Made by a program: the position numbers and the translations under genes. A stretch of DNA of 64,000 bases from UBA5704 sp036380715 (GTDB lineage Bacteria; Acidobacteriota; Thermoanaerobaculia; Multivoradales; UBA5704), in NCBI GenBank assembly GCA_036380715.1, contig DASVEF010000365.1, forward strand, positions 25,066 through 89,065, read 5' to 3'. Under the pieces are notes generated by a model that made no database searches, was not told the DNA's origin, and saw only the letters and a list, made by a program, of their open reading frames with translations. Shown piece by piece: positions 16,362 through 25,474 of the stretch; position 1 is the first letter of the stretch, and each line of letters opens with the position of its first letter.

Positions 16362-17453
16362 GTGAACCTGCGCAAGAAAGTTTTCCTGTACGCCGCCGCG
16401 ATCACGGGGATCGTGTCCCTGGCGTCCCTCTTCTTCGTGGGGAGCCTCGTCCAGGTGATCGACGACGCGCAGCTCGCCCGCCAAGTCGGCTGGAACCTGC
16501 TGATCATCGCCCTCTCGGCCGGCCTGCTCTCGTCGGCGGCGGCCTGGCTGGTGGTGCGGCGGGCCACCCGGCCGCTGCGCCGGCTGGCCGGGACCATGTC
16601 CCAGATGGCGCGCAACGGCGAGCTCGAGCGGGATTTCCCGAGCGCCGGCGGCGGCGCCGAGGTCCTGCTGATCGAGGAGACCTTCCGTTCCCTGGTCATC
16701 TCCCTGGAGGAGTCGCGGCAGGCGCGCGAGCGCTCCTACGTCGAGGCCGTCGGGGCGGTGGTCACCGCGGCGGACGCCCGCGACCAGGAGACCACCGGGC
16801 ACTCGTTCCGCGTCGCGCTCTATGCCGTGGTGCTCGCCGAGGCCATGGGGTTCCGGGGCGAGGACCTGAAGACCATCGAGTGGGGAGGGCTGCTCCACGA
16901 CGTCGGCAAGATGGTGGTGCCGGACCACATCCTGCGCAAGGTCGGGCCGCTCACGGACGAAGAGTGGCTGATCATGAAGCAGCACCCGAGCTGGGGCTTC
17001 GACATGCTGGCCGAGATCCGCTTCCTGCGGCCGGCCGCGCTCGCCATCGTCTACAGCCATCACGAGCGCTGGGACGGCGGCGGCTATCCGCGCGGCCTGA
17101 TGGGCCAGGAAATCCCGATGGGAGCGCGCATCTTCGCCGTGGTGGACACCTACGACGCCATGACCTCGGACCGTCCCTACCGCCGGGCGCGCACCCACCA
17201 GCAGGCGATCGCCGAGCTGCAGCACGTGGCCGGCCGGCAGCTCGATCCGGCGGTCGTGGAGGCCTTCTGCAAGATCCCGGAGGTCGAGCTCCGGCGCCTG
17301 CGCAGCCTCTGCAAGCGCGTGCACCCCGGGCTGAGCATCCCGGTCGAGCTGCTCGACTCGCTGACCGATCCCGAGAAGGTGCGCAACGGAGGGCAGGCCT
17401 CTCACTCCCTGGCCCCTCCAGAAGAGGGGAAACAGAACAGAGCTGTTGGTTAG
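16362..17453 (+). CDS. HAMP/HD-GYP cyclic-di-GMP phosphodiesterase-type sensor
   Basis: A 363-residue protein starting at GTG with GGAG 9 bases upstream. Two N-terminal hydrophobic helices (YAAAITGIVSLASLFFVG and LLIIALSAGLLSSAAAWLVV) flank a very short loop, then a HAMP linker (RRATRPLRRLAGTM). The HD-GYP domain has HSFRVA, the HD of LLHDVGKMVVP, HHERWDGGGYPRGL and DTYDAMTSDRPYR. It probably hydrolyses cyclic di-GMP at the inner membrane. The periplasmic sensor region is almost absent, so the signal likely comes through the membrane or a partner. It is followed 11 bp later by a DUF309 gene. Confidence 0.92.
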   Translation: MNLRKKVFLYAAAITGIVSLASLFFVGSLVQVIDDAQLARQVGWNLLIIALSAGLLSSAAAWLVVRRATRPLRRLAGTMSQMARNGELERDFPSAGGGAEVLLIEETFRSLVISLEESRQARERSYVEAVGAVVTAADARDQETTGHSFRVALYAVVLAEAMGFRGEDLKTIEWGGLLHDVGKMVVPDHILRKVGPLTDEEWLIMKQHPSWGFDMLAEIRFLRPAALAIVYSHHERWDGGGYPRGLMGQEIPMGARIFAVVDTYDAMTSDRPYRRARTHQQAIAELQHVAGRQLDPAVVEAFCKIPEVELRRLRSLCKRVHPGLSIPVELLDSLTDPEKVRNGGQASHSLAPPEEGKQNRAVG

Positions 17454-17464
17454 ACTGGTAGGCC

Positions 17465-17878
17465 ATGGAGCCTGCCGGGAAGAAGATCCTCCACCCCATC
17501 CTCACCCCTGAAGAGCGGAGGCGCCTCTTCCGGGAAGGGATCGACCTCTTCAACTGCGGCGAGTTCTTCGCGGCTCACGAGACGTGGGAGGAGATCTGGC
17601 GCTCGAACGATCCCGAGCCGCGGGGGCTGTTCCAGGGGCTCATCCAGGTCGCCGCCGCCCTGCACCAGTTCCGGGACCTGAAGAGGAGGACCGGACCCCG
17701 GATCACGTTCGCCAAGGCGCGGGGACGCCTGGAGCCTTACGCTCCGCAAGCCAAGGGGCTGGAGATCAGCGAGCTGCTGCGGGCGGTCGGCGTCTGGCAG
17801 GAGTGGCTCGAGAATCCCGAGGGCGATCCTCCGCCGGAGCCGAGGCTGCGGGTCGTCGATCCTGAGGCGGTGCGTTAG
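17465..17878 (+). CDS. DUF309 domain protein
   Basis: A 137-residue protein containing the DUF309 hallmark FNCGEFFAAHETWEEIWR followed by GLFQGLIQVAAALHQF. It is an all-helical family of unknown biochemical function, sometimes compared with hydrolase-like metal-binding bundles because of the conserved H-E-x-W-E. It is probably co-transcribed with the HD-GYP gene. The reading frame ends two bases before the next palindromic repeat. The function remains unassigned. Confidence 0.88.
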   Translation: MEPAGKKILHPILTPEERRRLFREGIDLFNCGEFFAAHETWEEIWRSNDPEPRGLFQGLIQVAAALHQFRDLKRRTGPRITFAKARGRLEPYAPQAKGLEISELLRAVGVWQEWLENPEGDPPPEPRLRVVDPEAVR

Positions 17879-17879
17879 A

Positions 17880-18014
17880 CCCTCACCCCCCGGCCCCCTC
17901 TCCCACCCGCACTCACACCCGCCCGGGAGAGGGGGAGACTGGCAGAAAGAGGTAGTGTTCCCCCTCTCCCGGGGGGAGGGAGTGCGGGTGGGAGAGGGGG
18001 TTAGGGGGTGAGGG
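17880..18014. repeat. CCCTCACCCC/GGGGTGAGGG palindromic repeat, long copy
   Basis: The left arm CCCTCACCCCCCGG..CCTCTCCCACCCGCACTC is mirrored by GAGTGCGGGTGGGAGAGG..GGGGTGAGGG, with a 40-bp spacer. The right arm lies inside the 3' end of the phosphatase gene and encodes its last residues (ALTP) and TAA stop. Confidence 0.9.
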
Positions 18015-19287
18015 CCTTCGGCCGCGGGAACGCCCGTGTCGCCGTGGTGTCCTGGCTGACGGGGTAGCTCACCACCATGACCGTGCGGTCGTCGTCCGCC
18101 GGAGCGCCGCCGCTGAAGGTTTCGACGCTGGCGAAGATCGCGTCGATGACCATCTGGGAGGGCCGGCCGCGGAGGTCGCGGGCCACTTCGATCAGCCGCT
18201 CGGTGCCGTACTCGTCGAGCGGGTCGCTCTCTTTTTCCCGGCCGCGGGTCTCGCAGATGCCGTCGGTGTAGAACACCAGCATGTCGCCGGGCTTCATGAT
18301 CACAAAGCCGCGCTCGTAGCTGGCGCCGGGCAGCGGGCCGAGCACCGGGCCCCCCTCTTCCATGAAGCGCACCCGGCCGTCGGCCGAGATGTGGAACGGC
18401 GGCGGATGGCCGGCGTTGACGTAGATGAAAACGCCGTTGAGCTCCAGCTCGCCGTAGAACATCGACACGAACCGGCTGGTCAGCGTGCTCTGGTGGATGA
18501 TGTTGTTCATCCGCTCGACCGTGCGCACGATCTTGAAGTCGCGCGCCAGCCCCATGCGCAGCCCCATGTAGATGTCGCGCACCTGGAGGGCCGCGGGCAG
18601 GCCGTGGCCCGAGACGTCGGCGATGGCGAGCCCGAGGATCTTGTCGGTCACCGGGATGTAGTCGAAAAAGTCGCCGCCCACCCCTTCCATGGGCTCGGAG
18701 CGGCCGGCGAGGTCGAAGTCGCCGTAGGCCGGGGTGCGCCGCGGCAGGATCGAGGCCTGGATCTTGCGCGCCTCGGCGAAGATCCCCTCCATCCGCTCCC
18801 GCCGGATCTTCTGGTTGATGCTGTGGCGCAAGATGCCCAGGGAGAAGAGGACGTCGTCGCCGCGCTCCTGGGAGGCCACGTCGAAGGCCAGGATGTATTC
18901 CTCATCGCCGACCTCGATGGCCGCGAACCGGCGGACGCCGATCAGGCTCTCGAACTTCCTGTCCATCCGGGGATCGTCGGCGTCCATGTAGACGGCGCCC
19001 TCTTCCATCAGGGCCTGGATCGGAGGATAGGAGGCGGAGACTTTGAGCCCGCCGGGCACCTCCTTGGCCTCGCCGAAGGAGGCCTGGAGCACGTAGGCGT
19101 TCCCCCGCCGCTGGTAGAGGCGGCCGCCGTAGATGCCCAGCTCGTCGCGGAACCGGACGATGATGGTCTCGAGCAGCGTGTGGATGGTGGTGCCGACGTC
19201 CTCCGCCCGCTCCACCTCGCCGACCACCTGCTCGACCTTCTTCATCAACCCCCGGTAGTTGACCGGGCGCACCTCGGACGTGATCAA
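18001..19287 (-). CDS. GAF plus RsbU/SpoIIE-type PP2C protein serine phosphatase
   Basis: A 428-residue cytoplasmic protein read from a TTG start with GGGAGG 7 bases upstream. The first half is a GAF-like sensory domain. The second half is a PP2C/SpoIIE phosphatase: ASILPRRTP linker, GVGGDFFDYIP metal motif, ADVSGHGLPAALQ, VNAGHPPPF and a final DDDRTVMVV. Such enzymes dephosphorylate anti-anti-sigma factors in partner-switching networks; no STAS or anti-sigma partner is adjacent. Its final ALTP-stop is encoded by the neighbouring palindromic repeat arm, so the natural C-terminus has been rewritten by the repeat. Confidence 0.9.
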   Translation of the reverse strand: MITSEVRPVNYRGLMKKVEQVVGEVERAEDVGTTIHTLLETIIVRFRDELGIYGGRLYQRRGNAYVLQASFGEAKEVPGGLKVSASYPPIQALMEEGAVYMDADDPRMDRKFESLIGVRRFAAIEVGDEEYILAFDVASQERGDDVLFSLGILRHSINQKIRRERMEGIFAEARKIQASILPRRTPAYGDFDLAGRSEPMEGVGGDFFDYIPVTDKILGLAIADVSGHGLPAALQVRDIYMGLRMGLARDFKIVRTVERMNNIIHQSTLTSRFVSMFYGELELNGVFIYVNAGHPPPFHISADGRVRFMEEGGPVLGPLPGASYERGFVIMKPGDMLVFYTDGICETRGREKESDPLDEYGTERLIEVARDLRGRPSQMVIDAIFASVETFSGGAPADDDRTVMVVSYPVSQDTTATRAFPRPKALTP

Positions 19288-19322
19288 GATAGAGCCTCCC
19301 TCCCCGCCGATTGTACCTGTGG

Positions 19323-20798
19323 TTATCCGTTGTCGATCAGGGCCATGACGATCCGATCCTGCGCGCCGCGAGAGTCGCCGGCCGCGCGGTTGAGCAGGAT
19401 GGAGAAGGCGTAGGACTTGCCGGAGACGCTCTTGGCGTAGCCCGACAGCGCCGAGACGCTGTTGAGCGTGCCGGTCTTGGCGAGCACGTTGCCCCGGTAC
19501 GGCGGCATGGCCATGCGCCGTTTCCAGGAGCCGTTGTCCTCCCCGGAATAGGGGAGCGACTGGGCGAACTCCCGCCCGGCCGGATGGAAGAACATGTGCC
19601 GCAGCAGCGTGGTCAGGTGGCGCGGCGTGAAGCGGTTCTCCCGGCTCATGCCGGAGCCGTCGGACATGGTGAACGAGCCCGCCGGGATGCCGGCGCCCTG
19701 GGCGAACTCGCTGATCGCGCGCACCCCCTCGCGCCAGCTCCCCTCCTGGCAGCGCATGGCCCCCAAGTGCTTGGCCAGGGTCTCGGCGTAGTAGTTCTGG
19801 CTCCGCTTGTTGGTGACCTGGACGACCGAGACGAGGTCGCTGCGATGGACCCCGACGCGCTCCCACACTCCTCCGGGGAGCTGCCCGGTTGGACGCAGCC
19901 GGCCTTCCACTTGCACCCCCTCCTCGGCCAGCGCGGCCTTGAGCGCCTCGCCGAAGTAGGCCACGGGATCGGGCACCGTGACCCAGGTGTCCACCGGCCC
20001 CGAGCCCTGCGGAATGGCGCCGCGCACGATCAGCCGGTCGTCGAGCCGGTTGACGACCAGATAGCCGCCCTTGGCGCTCGTCCGCGCGGTGTTCTCGACG
20101 CGCAGGATGGGCACGTTCGGGATCAGCTCGACGCGCGGCCTGCCCCCCGAGCGGCTGGGCCAGACGCGTACCAGGATGCAGTCGTCGTTGAAGGACAGGG
20201 CGTCGACCGGCGCCTCGTACCAGCGGGTGAGCTGGTCGCGCGGCCAGTCGGGATGGATCTGCGGCGGCTCGAACAGGCCGTGCGCCAGGTAGAGGTCGCC
20301 GGTGACCCGGCGGATCCCCCGCTCCCGCAGCGCCTGGCCCCAGGGACGGAACGGAGCGTAGGAGTCGCCCGCGTAGTCGCGGCCGGAGATGTGCGGATCG
20401 CCGCCGCCGACCACCCCGAGGTCTCCCTCCAGAGTCTCCCCGCGCACCGCGCCCTGCGACAGGAAACGGGTCTCGAAGAAGTAGCCCGGCCCGAAGGCGT
20501 CCAGAACCGCCGCCGTGGTGAACAGCTTGGTGTTGGAGGCGATGACGCGCTGCTCGTCCTGGTTGTAGCCGTAGACGGTCTCGCCGCTGTCCAGCTCGAC
20601 GACGTGGACGCCCAGGGCCGAGGTGACTCCGAGCGCCCGCTGAACCTGGGCCCGCAGCGCGTTCTCCAGCTTCAGGGAGCGCGCGGAGGGCGGGATCGGC
20701 TCCGGCTGCGGCGCCGCGGCGGGCGAAGGCCCCACGGACAGGAGCAGTCCGATCAGCGCGACGAGTATGAAAGCGTTCTTCCAGCTCAGGCTCGGCAA
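19323..20798 (-). CDS. dacB: D-alanyl-D-alanine carboxypeptidase/endopeptidase (PBP4, S13 family)
   Basis: A 491-residue exported penicillin-binding protein with an N-terminal signal (FILVALIGLLLSVGPSPAAA). Active-site motifs in order are SNTK (nucleophile Ser and Lys), KRSQNYYAE (SxN) and AKTGT (KTG), along with the SDGSGMSR stretch conserved in PBP4. It trims or cleaves peptidoglycan cross-links in the periplasm. The start is TTG with GGGGAGGAG upstream. It lies 35 bp after the phosphatase start on the same strand and about 47 bp before the downstream end of the S9 peptidase gene. Confidence 0.93.
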   Translation of the reverse strand: MPSLSWKNAFILVALIGLLLSVGPSPAAAPQPEPIPPSARSLKLENALRAQVQRALGVTSALGVHVVELDSGETVYGYNQDEQRVIASNTKLFTTAAVLDAFGPGYFFETRFLSQGAVRGETLEGDLGVVGGGDPHISGRDYAGDSYAPFRPWGQALRERGIRRVTGDLYLAHGLFEPPQIHPDWPRDQLTRWYEAPVDALSFNDDCILVRVWPSRSGGRPRVELIPNVPILRVENTARTSAKGGYLVVNRLDDRLIVRGAIPQGSGPVDTWVTVPDPVAYFGEALKAALAEEGVQVEGRLRPTGQLPGGVWERVGVHRSDLVSVVQVTNKRSQNYYAETLAKHLGAMRCQEGSWREGVRAISEFAQGAGIPAGSFTMSDGSGMSRENRFTPRHLTTLLRHMFFHPAGREFAQSLPYSGEDNGSWKRRMAMPPYRGNVLAKTGTLNSVSALSGYAKSVSGKSYAFSILLNRAAGDSRGAQDRIVMALIDNG

Positions 20799-20844
20799 CG
20801 GCTCCTCCCCTGCCTTCCAGGGTATCCAGTATATCGAAGCCGAG

Positions 20845-22752
20845 CTATTTCTCAGCCATGTTCGGCTTCTTCAGGTAGCGTTCGAACCATTCCACGACGG
20901 CGACCGTGGAGCGGACCCGGTTGGGAGTTTTGCGAAAACCGTGCCCTTCGTCCGGGAAGAGCACCAGGTCCACCGGCACGTTCCGCTTCTTCAGGCTCTC
21001 GACCGTCTGCTCGGCCTCGACGACCGGGACGTTGGTGTCGTTGGCGCCATGGAGCACCAGGGTGGGCGCCCGGATGCGGTCGACCTTGTGGATCGGCGAG
21101 AGCTGGCGCAGCATGTCCTTCTGGGTGGACGGATCGCCGTACTCGATCGTGGAGATGGCCGCCATCCACGCCTCGGTGTGGGAGAAGAAGGTCTCGAAAT
21201 TGATGATGCCGAAGAGGTTGGCGCCGGCGGCGAAGAGGTCGGGGTATTCGGTGAGCCCGGCCATGGTCATGTAGCCGCCGTAGGAGCCGCCCATGATGCC
21301 GATCCGCTTGGGATCGGCGATCCCCTGGCTCACCAGGTAGTCGACGCAGGACTTGATGTCCTTGACCCCTTCGACGCGCAGGGGGCCGTTGTCCAGGTTC
21401 ACGAACTTCTTGCCGAACCCGGAAGAGCCGCGCACGTTGGGACCGAAGACGGAGATGCCGCGCGACAGCAGGGCCTGGTACGTCGGGTTGAAGCCGGGGC
21501 GCTCCTGCCCCTCCGGCCCGCCGTGGAAGCTGATCACCACCGGACCCGGCTGCTCTCCGGCCTTGCCGGAGGGACGGTAGAGCCAGCCCGACAGCTCCAG
21601 GCCGTCGTGCGCGGGGAACTTGACCAGCGTCGGCGAGACCAGCGCGTCCAGCGCGACGCCGGCGTGCGGGCTGAAGGTCACCTGCCGGAGGTCCCCGGAG
21701 GAGCGGTCGAGCACCCAGACGTCGGACGGGCGGGTCGAGCCCGAGATGACCAGGGCCAGCCGGCTGCCGTCCGGAGAGAACCTCAGGCCGAACGCGAGGT
21801 CGCCGGGGAGCTTCGGCCCCGGGGTCTGCTTCAGGGTGGCGAGGTCCTGGAAGGACAGCTCGGCGCGGCCGGCGACGTTCCAGACCAGGGCCGCGGTCTT
21901 GCCGTCCTCGGTGATCTGGAAGCCGTCCAGCTCGGCGTCGTCGCGGCCGGCGATCACCTCGACCGGACCGGCCTTGCCCCCCTCACCGATCGTCACCCGG
22001 GTGAAGGCGGCGAGGTCGCGGCCGCCGTTGGAGAGCAGGTAGGCCGCGCGGCCGTCGGGAGAGAAACGGCCGCCCGCGAAAGTGCCGGGAGGCTCGTGCG
22101 GGGTGAGCAGAACCTCGGCGCGCTCTTCCAGCCCGACCAGGAAGAGGTTGCTGTCGCCGCGGCTCTTGACCCGGTTGACCAGCCCCCAGCGGCCGTCCGG
22201 GCTGACGTCGGTCAGGGTGCCGATGCCTGCATTGACCGAGACCAGCCGCAGCCGCGCCTTCTCCAGGTCGTAGAGATAGGAGTCGATCGACCCGGGGTTG
22301 CCGCGGCTGGAGCCCAGGCGAAGATGGCGGCCGTCGCGCGTCCAGCCGGCGAGCCGGTTGTTCACCTTGCCCCCCTCGGTGAGGCGCTGCAGCGACCGAC
22401 CGTCGGACCGCACCACGTAGATCTGCTCGTTGAGGCCGCCACCCGGAGCGAGCGAGAACGCCAGCACGTCGGGGTCCTTGGGCGACCATTCGAGGTTGGA
22501 GACCTGGTCGTCCAGCGCCGTCACCTGGGTCGGCCATCCCCCTTCCACCGGCACCGTCCAGATCTGGGGCAGGCCGCTCAGGTTGCAGAGGATCGCCAGG
22601 CGCTTGCCGTCCGGCGAGAAGCTGGGGTTCACGCAGGAGCCGATCTTGGCCATCCGCGCCACCAGGGCCTGGAGGTCGTCGTCGGCCGCGAAGGACGGAG
22701 CGGTCAGGGCGGAGAGCAGGACGGAGAGCAGCAGGAAACGGACGGGACGCAT
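20845..22752 (-). CDS. S9-family prolyl oligopeptidase-like serine peptidase, secreted
   Basis: A 635-residue exported protein; start 22752 is chosen because GGAGG lies 4-5 bases upstream, and it yields a clean signal peptide (MRPVRFLLLSVLLSALTAPSFAA cleavage region). The N-terminal half has beta-propeller/TolB-like blades (FSPDGKRLAIL, WSPKDPDVLAF, SPDGRWGLV). The C-terminal alpha/beta-hydrolase domain has the Ser in GGSYGGYMT, an Asp in HGANDTNVP and the His in DEGHGF. It cleaves or trims peptides in the periplasm. All triad residues are present. Confidence 0.93.
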   Translation of the reverse strand: MRPVRFLLLSVLLSALTAPSFAADDDLQALVARMAKIGSCVNPSFSPDGKRLAILCNLSGLPQIWTVPVEGGWPTQVTALDDQVSNLEWSPKDPDVLAFSLAPGGGLNEQIYVVRSDGRSLQRLTEGGKVNNRLAGWTRDGRHLRLGSSRGNPGSIDSYLYDLEKARLRLVSVNAGIGTLTDVSPDGRWGLVNRVKSRGDSNLFLVGLEERAEVLLTPHEPPGTFAGGRFSPDGRAAYLLSNGGRDLAAFTRVTIGEGGKAGPVEVIAGRDDAELDGFQITEDGKTAALVWNVAGRAELSFQDLATLKQTPGPKLPGDLAFGLRFSPDGSRLALVISGSTRPSDVWVLDRSSGDLRQVTFSPHAGVALDALVSPTLVKFPAHDGLELSGWLYRPSGKAGEQPGPVVISFHGGPEGQERPGFNPTYQALLSRGISVFGPNVRGSSGFGKKFVNLDNGPLRVEGVKDIKSCVDYLVSQGIADPKRIGIMGGSYGGYMTMAGLTEYPDLFAAGANLFGIINFETFFSHTEAWMAAISTIEYGDPSTQKDMLRQLSPIHKVDRIRAPTLVLHGANDTNVPVVEAEQTVESLKKRNVPVDLVLFPDEGHGFRKTPNRVRSTVAVVEWFERYLKKPNMAEK

Positions 22753-22783
22753 GGCACCTCCTGGAAACACGGCGGCTAGTGTA

Positions 22784-22900
22784 CCCTCACCCCCAGCCCC
22801 TCTCCCAGAGGGAGAGGGGGGGAGCCTCTATAAAAAGACGGATTGTTTGCCAAAGTTCTCCCCTCTCCCGCTCGCGGGAGAGGGGCCGGGGGTGAGGGCC
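22784..22900. repeat. CCCTCACCCC/GGGGTGAGGG palindromic repeat
   Basis: The left arm CCCTCACCCCCAGCCCCTCTCCC and right arm GGGAGAGGGGCCGGGGGTGAGGG flank a 50-bp spacer. It lies between two minus-strand genes and ends exactly at the transporter stop codon. Confidence 0.9.
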
Positions 22901-24135
22901 TACAGCAACATCCCCGCGATCGTCGCCGTCTGGAAAGTGGCGAGGGAGCCGGCGATCATGGCCTTGACGCCGAGGCGGGCGAGGTCGCCCTTGCGGTTCG
23001 GCGCCATGGCGCCGATGCCGCCGATCTGGATGGCGATCGAAGAGAAATTCGCGAAGCCGCAGAGGGCGTAGGTGGCGATGATCCGCGAGCGCTCGGAGAG
23101 CAGCCCCTGTCCCACCATCTCCTGCAGGCGCGCGTAGCCCACGAACTCGTTGATCACCGTCTTGATGCCGAGCAGCGCCCCCACCGAGCCCGCCTCGCTC
23201 CAGGGCACTCCCATGACCCAGGCGAGCGGCCGGAAGAGCCAGCCGAGGATGAGCTCCAGGCTGAGCGGAGCGATCAGGGTGTAGCCGAAAGGCTGGATCA
23301 CCCAGTCGATGCCGTTGCCGAGCTGGATCAGGGCGGCGTTGAGGAAGGCGATCAGCGCGATGAAGGCGATCAGCATGGCCGCCACGTTGAGCGCCAGCTT
23401 GAGCCCTTCGGAGGCCCCGTCGGCCGCGGCGTCGATCACGTTGGCCCAGGGGCGCTCGACCTCCAGCTTGACCGAGCCGGCCGTGGCGCTCTCCTCGGTC
23501 TCGGGGAACATCAGCTTGGCCATGAGCAGGCTCGCCGGCGCCGACATCACGCTGGAGGCGATCAGGTGTCCGGCGTCGACCCCCATGCCGACGTAGGCGG
23601 CGAGCACGCCGCCGGCGATGTTGGCGAAGCCGCCGGCCATGACCGCCATCAGCTCCGACTGGGTGAGGAAGGGGACGTAGGGGCGGATCAGCAGCGGCGC
23701 CTCGGTCTGCCCCACGAAGACGTTCACCGCCGAGGCGAGGGACTCGGCGCCCGAGGTGCCCATCACCTTGACCATGATGCGGGCGAAGATTTTCACCACC
23801 CACTGGAGCACGCCGAGGTAATAGAGGACCGTGATGACGCTGGAGAAAAAGATGATCGTCGGCAGCACCTTGAAGGCGAAGAAGTGCTCCGAGAAGTTGT
23901 CGCCGAAGACGAACCGCGCGCCGGCGTCGCTGAAGTCGAGGAACACCGTGACCACTTGGGTCAGCCCGGCGAAGAACGCCCGGCCGATGGGAGTGCGGAG
24001 GATGATCACCGCGAAGAGGAGCTGCAGAAGCGTGCCGGTGATCACCGTGCGCCAGGGGATGATCCGCCGGTTGTTGGAGAGCGCCCACGCGATGAGCAGC
24101 ATCACCAGCATGCCGAGCAGTGAGATGTAGTGCAC
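22900..24135 (-). CDS. nupC: NupC/CNT-family concentrative nucleoside transporter
   Basis: A 411-residue inner-membrane transporter starting at GTG with GGAGGGA upstream. Hydrophobic helices cover most of the length. The CNT signatures are visible: FVGQTEAPLLIRPY (HP1 substrate loop), ANIAGGVLAAYVGMG, INEFVGYARL and ALCGFANFSSIAIQIGG. It imports nucleosides with Na+ or H+. The stop codon touches the palindromic repeat. No nucleoside catabolic gene is adjacent, so it appears to be monocistronic. Confidence 0.94.
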   Translation of the reverse strand: MHYISLLGMLVMLLIAWALSNNRRIIPWRTVITGTLLQLLFAVIILRTPIGRAFFAGLTQVVTVFLDFSDAGARFVFGDNFSEHFFAFKVLPTIIFFSSVITVLYYLGVLQWVVKIFARIMVKVMGTSGAESLASAVNVFVGQTEAPLLIRPYVPFLTQSELMAVMAGGFANIAGGVLAAYVGMGVDAGHLIASSVMSAPASLLMAKLMFPETEESATAGSVKLEVERPWANVIDAAADGASEGLKLALNVAAMLIAFIALIAFLNAALIQLGNGIDWVIQPFGYTLIAPLSLELILGWLFRPLAWVMGVPWSEAGSVGALLGIKTVINEFVGYARLQEMVGQGLLSERSRIIATYALCGFANFSSIAIQIGGIGAMAPNRKGDLARLGVKAMIAGSLATFQTATIAGMLL

Positions 24136-24307
24136 GTTCCCTCCTCCCGGCGGGGCCGGGCCGGTCGATCCTCGGGGCCGATGGGAGGGGAGGCTACCGG
24201 AGGCAGGGCGGGAAGGCAAGCCGCGCCTGGCCCCCTCTTTGCAGTCATCCTTTCTCAGGGATGGGGCCGCTCGTGGATTCCAACCTACTCACAAGGAGGA
24301 ACCGACT

Positions 24308-25396
24308 ATGGCAGACGAAAGGAATCGGACAACCACGACGGGAACGGGGACAAGCGGCACGCTGGAGGCCGAGCACGAGACTCATCAGAATCTACGCGAT
24401 GAAAACCGCGATCCTCTCACCGGAGAGCCGGGCGCGCACCCGGTCGGCACCGGCGTCGGCGCCGCCACCGGCGGCACGGTCGGCGCGGTGATCGGCGGCG
24501 CGGTGGGCGGCCCCGTGGGCGCGATGATCGGCGCCGCGGTGGGCGGACTGGCCGGCGGCTTTGCCGGCAAGGGGATCTCCGAGTCGGTCAACCCGACCGA
24601 GGAGGACAGCTTCTGGCGTGAGTCCTATGCGACCCGTCCGTACGCCCAGGGCCGCAGCTACGACGACCTCCAGCCCGCCTACCGGTACGGCTGGGAGTCC
24701 CGCGGCCGCTACGCGGACCGGGGCTGGAACGACGCCGAGAGCGACCTGGAGCGCGGCTGGGAGAGCGCCAAGGGCAATTCCAGGCTCGCCTGGCACGAGG
24801 CCAAGGACGCCGTCCGCGACTCCTGGAACCGCGTCGAGAGCCGCTTCCGCGGCCAGAGCAGTTGGAACGACGAGGACAAACACTGGCGCGAGAACTACCA
24901 GAGCCGCCCGTACGCCCAGGGCCGCAACTATGACGACTACCAGCCGGCCTATCAGTACGGCTGGAACTCGCGGCACGAGAGCTGGGAGCCGAACCGGCGC
25001 TGGGACGAGCACGAGAGCTCCCTGGAGCGCGGCTGGGACAAGGCCAAGGGCAATTCCACGCTCGCCTGGCATGAGGCCAAGAACGCCGTCCGCGACTCCT
25101 GGGACCGCGCCAGCAACCGCTTCGAAAGCGACCGCGACTACTCCTTCGCCGGCACGTCGGGCGGCACCTACACCGGCGGCGGCTCGCAGAGCGACTGGAA
25201 CCCGACGACCGGCACCCCCGGCACCTCGGGCGGGGCCGGCACCGGCTCCACCGGCGCGCCCTCCGGCGGCTACTCGCCCTCCGGCCAGCAGCACACCGGC
25301 ACGGGCCAGACGACCGAGCGCAACCGCGGCGAAGGCGGCGGCCTCGGCACCGACACCACCGGCACCGGCGGCTCGGACCGCGACCGCGACCGGTAG
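24308..25396 (+). CDS. Glycine-zipper protein with two tandem 80-residue Trp/Tyr-rich repeats
   Basis: A 362-residue protein with a very strong ribosome site (AAGGAGGA, 7 bases upstream). Residues 1-45 are hydrophilic. About 47-90 form a glycine zipper (GTGVGAATGGTVGAVIGGAV...), likely membrane-inserting. Two repeats, roughly 98-180 and 190-272, each carry W-RE-Y---RPYAQGR-YDD-QPAY-YGW, LERGW--AKGNS-LAWHEAK-AVRDSW. The tail is Gly/Thr/Ser-rich low complexity. The repeat resembles stress-related proteins of unknown function found in many bacteria, sometimes near general-stress genes. No signal peptide precedes the zipper. The function is unknown. Confidence 0.85.
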   Translation: MADERNRTTTTGTGTSGTLEAEHETHQNLRDENRDPLTGEPGAHPVGTGVGAATGGTVGAVIGGAVGGPVGAMIGAAVGGLAGGFAGKGISESVNPTEEDSFWRESYATRPYAQGRSYDDLQPAYRYGWESRGRYADRGWNDAESDLERGWESAKGNSRLAWHEAKDAVRDSWNRVESRFRGQSSWNDEDKHWRENYQSRPYAQGRNYDDYQPAYQYGWNSRHESWEPNRRWDEHESSLERGWDKAKGNSTLAWHEAKNAVRDSWDRASNRFESDRDYSFAGTSGGTYTGGGSQSDWNPTTGTPGTSGGAGTGSTGAPSGGYSPSGQQHTGTGQTTERNRGEGGGLGTDTTGTGGSDRDRDR

Positions 25397-25444
25397 ACCC
25401 TCACCCCCCTTTCCTCCCTCTCCCGGTCACCGGGAGAGGGAGGA
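25397..25444. repeat. Short CCCTCACCCC-type repeat copy
   Basis: CCCTCACCCCCC..CCTCTCCCGGTCACCGGGAGAGGGAGG forms one compact hairpin without the closing GGGGTGAGGG arm, directly after the glycine-zipper gene stop. Confidence 0.75.
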
Positions 25445-25474
25445 ATCCTTACGCTGCATTTATACTGTGGGGCG

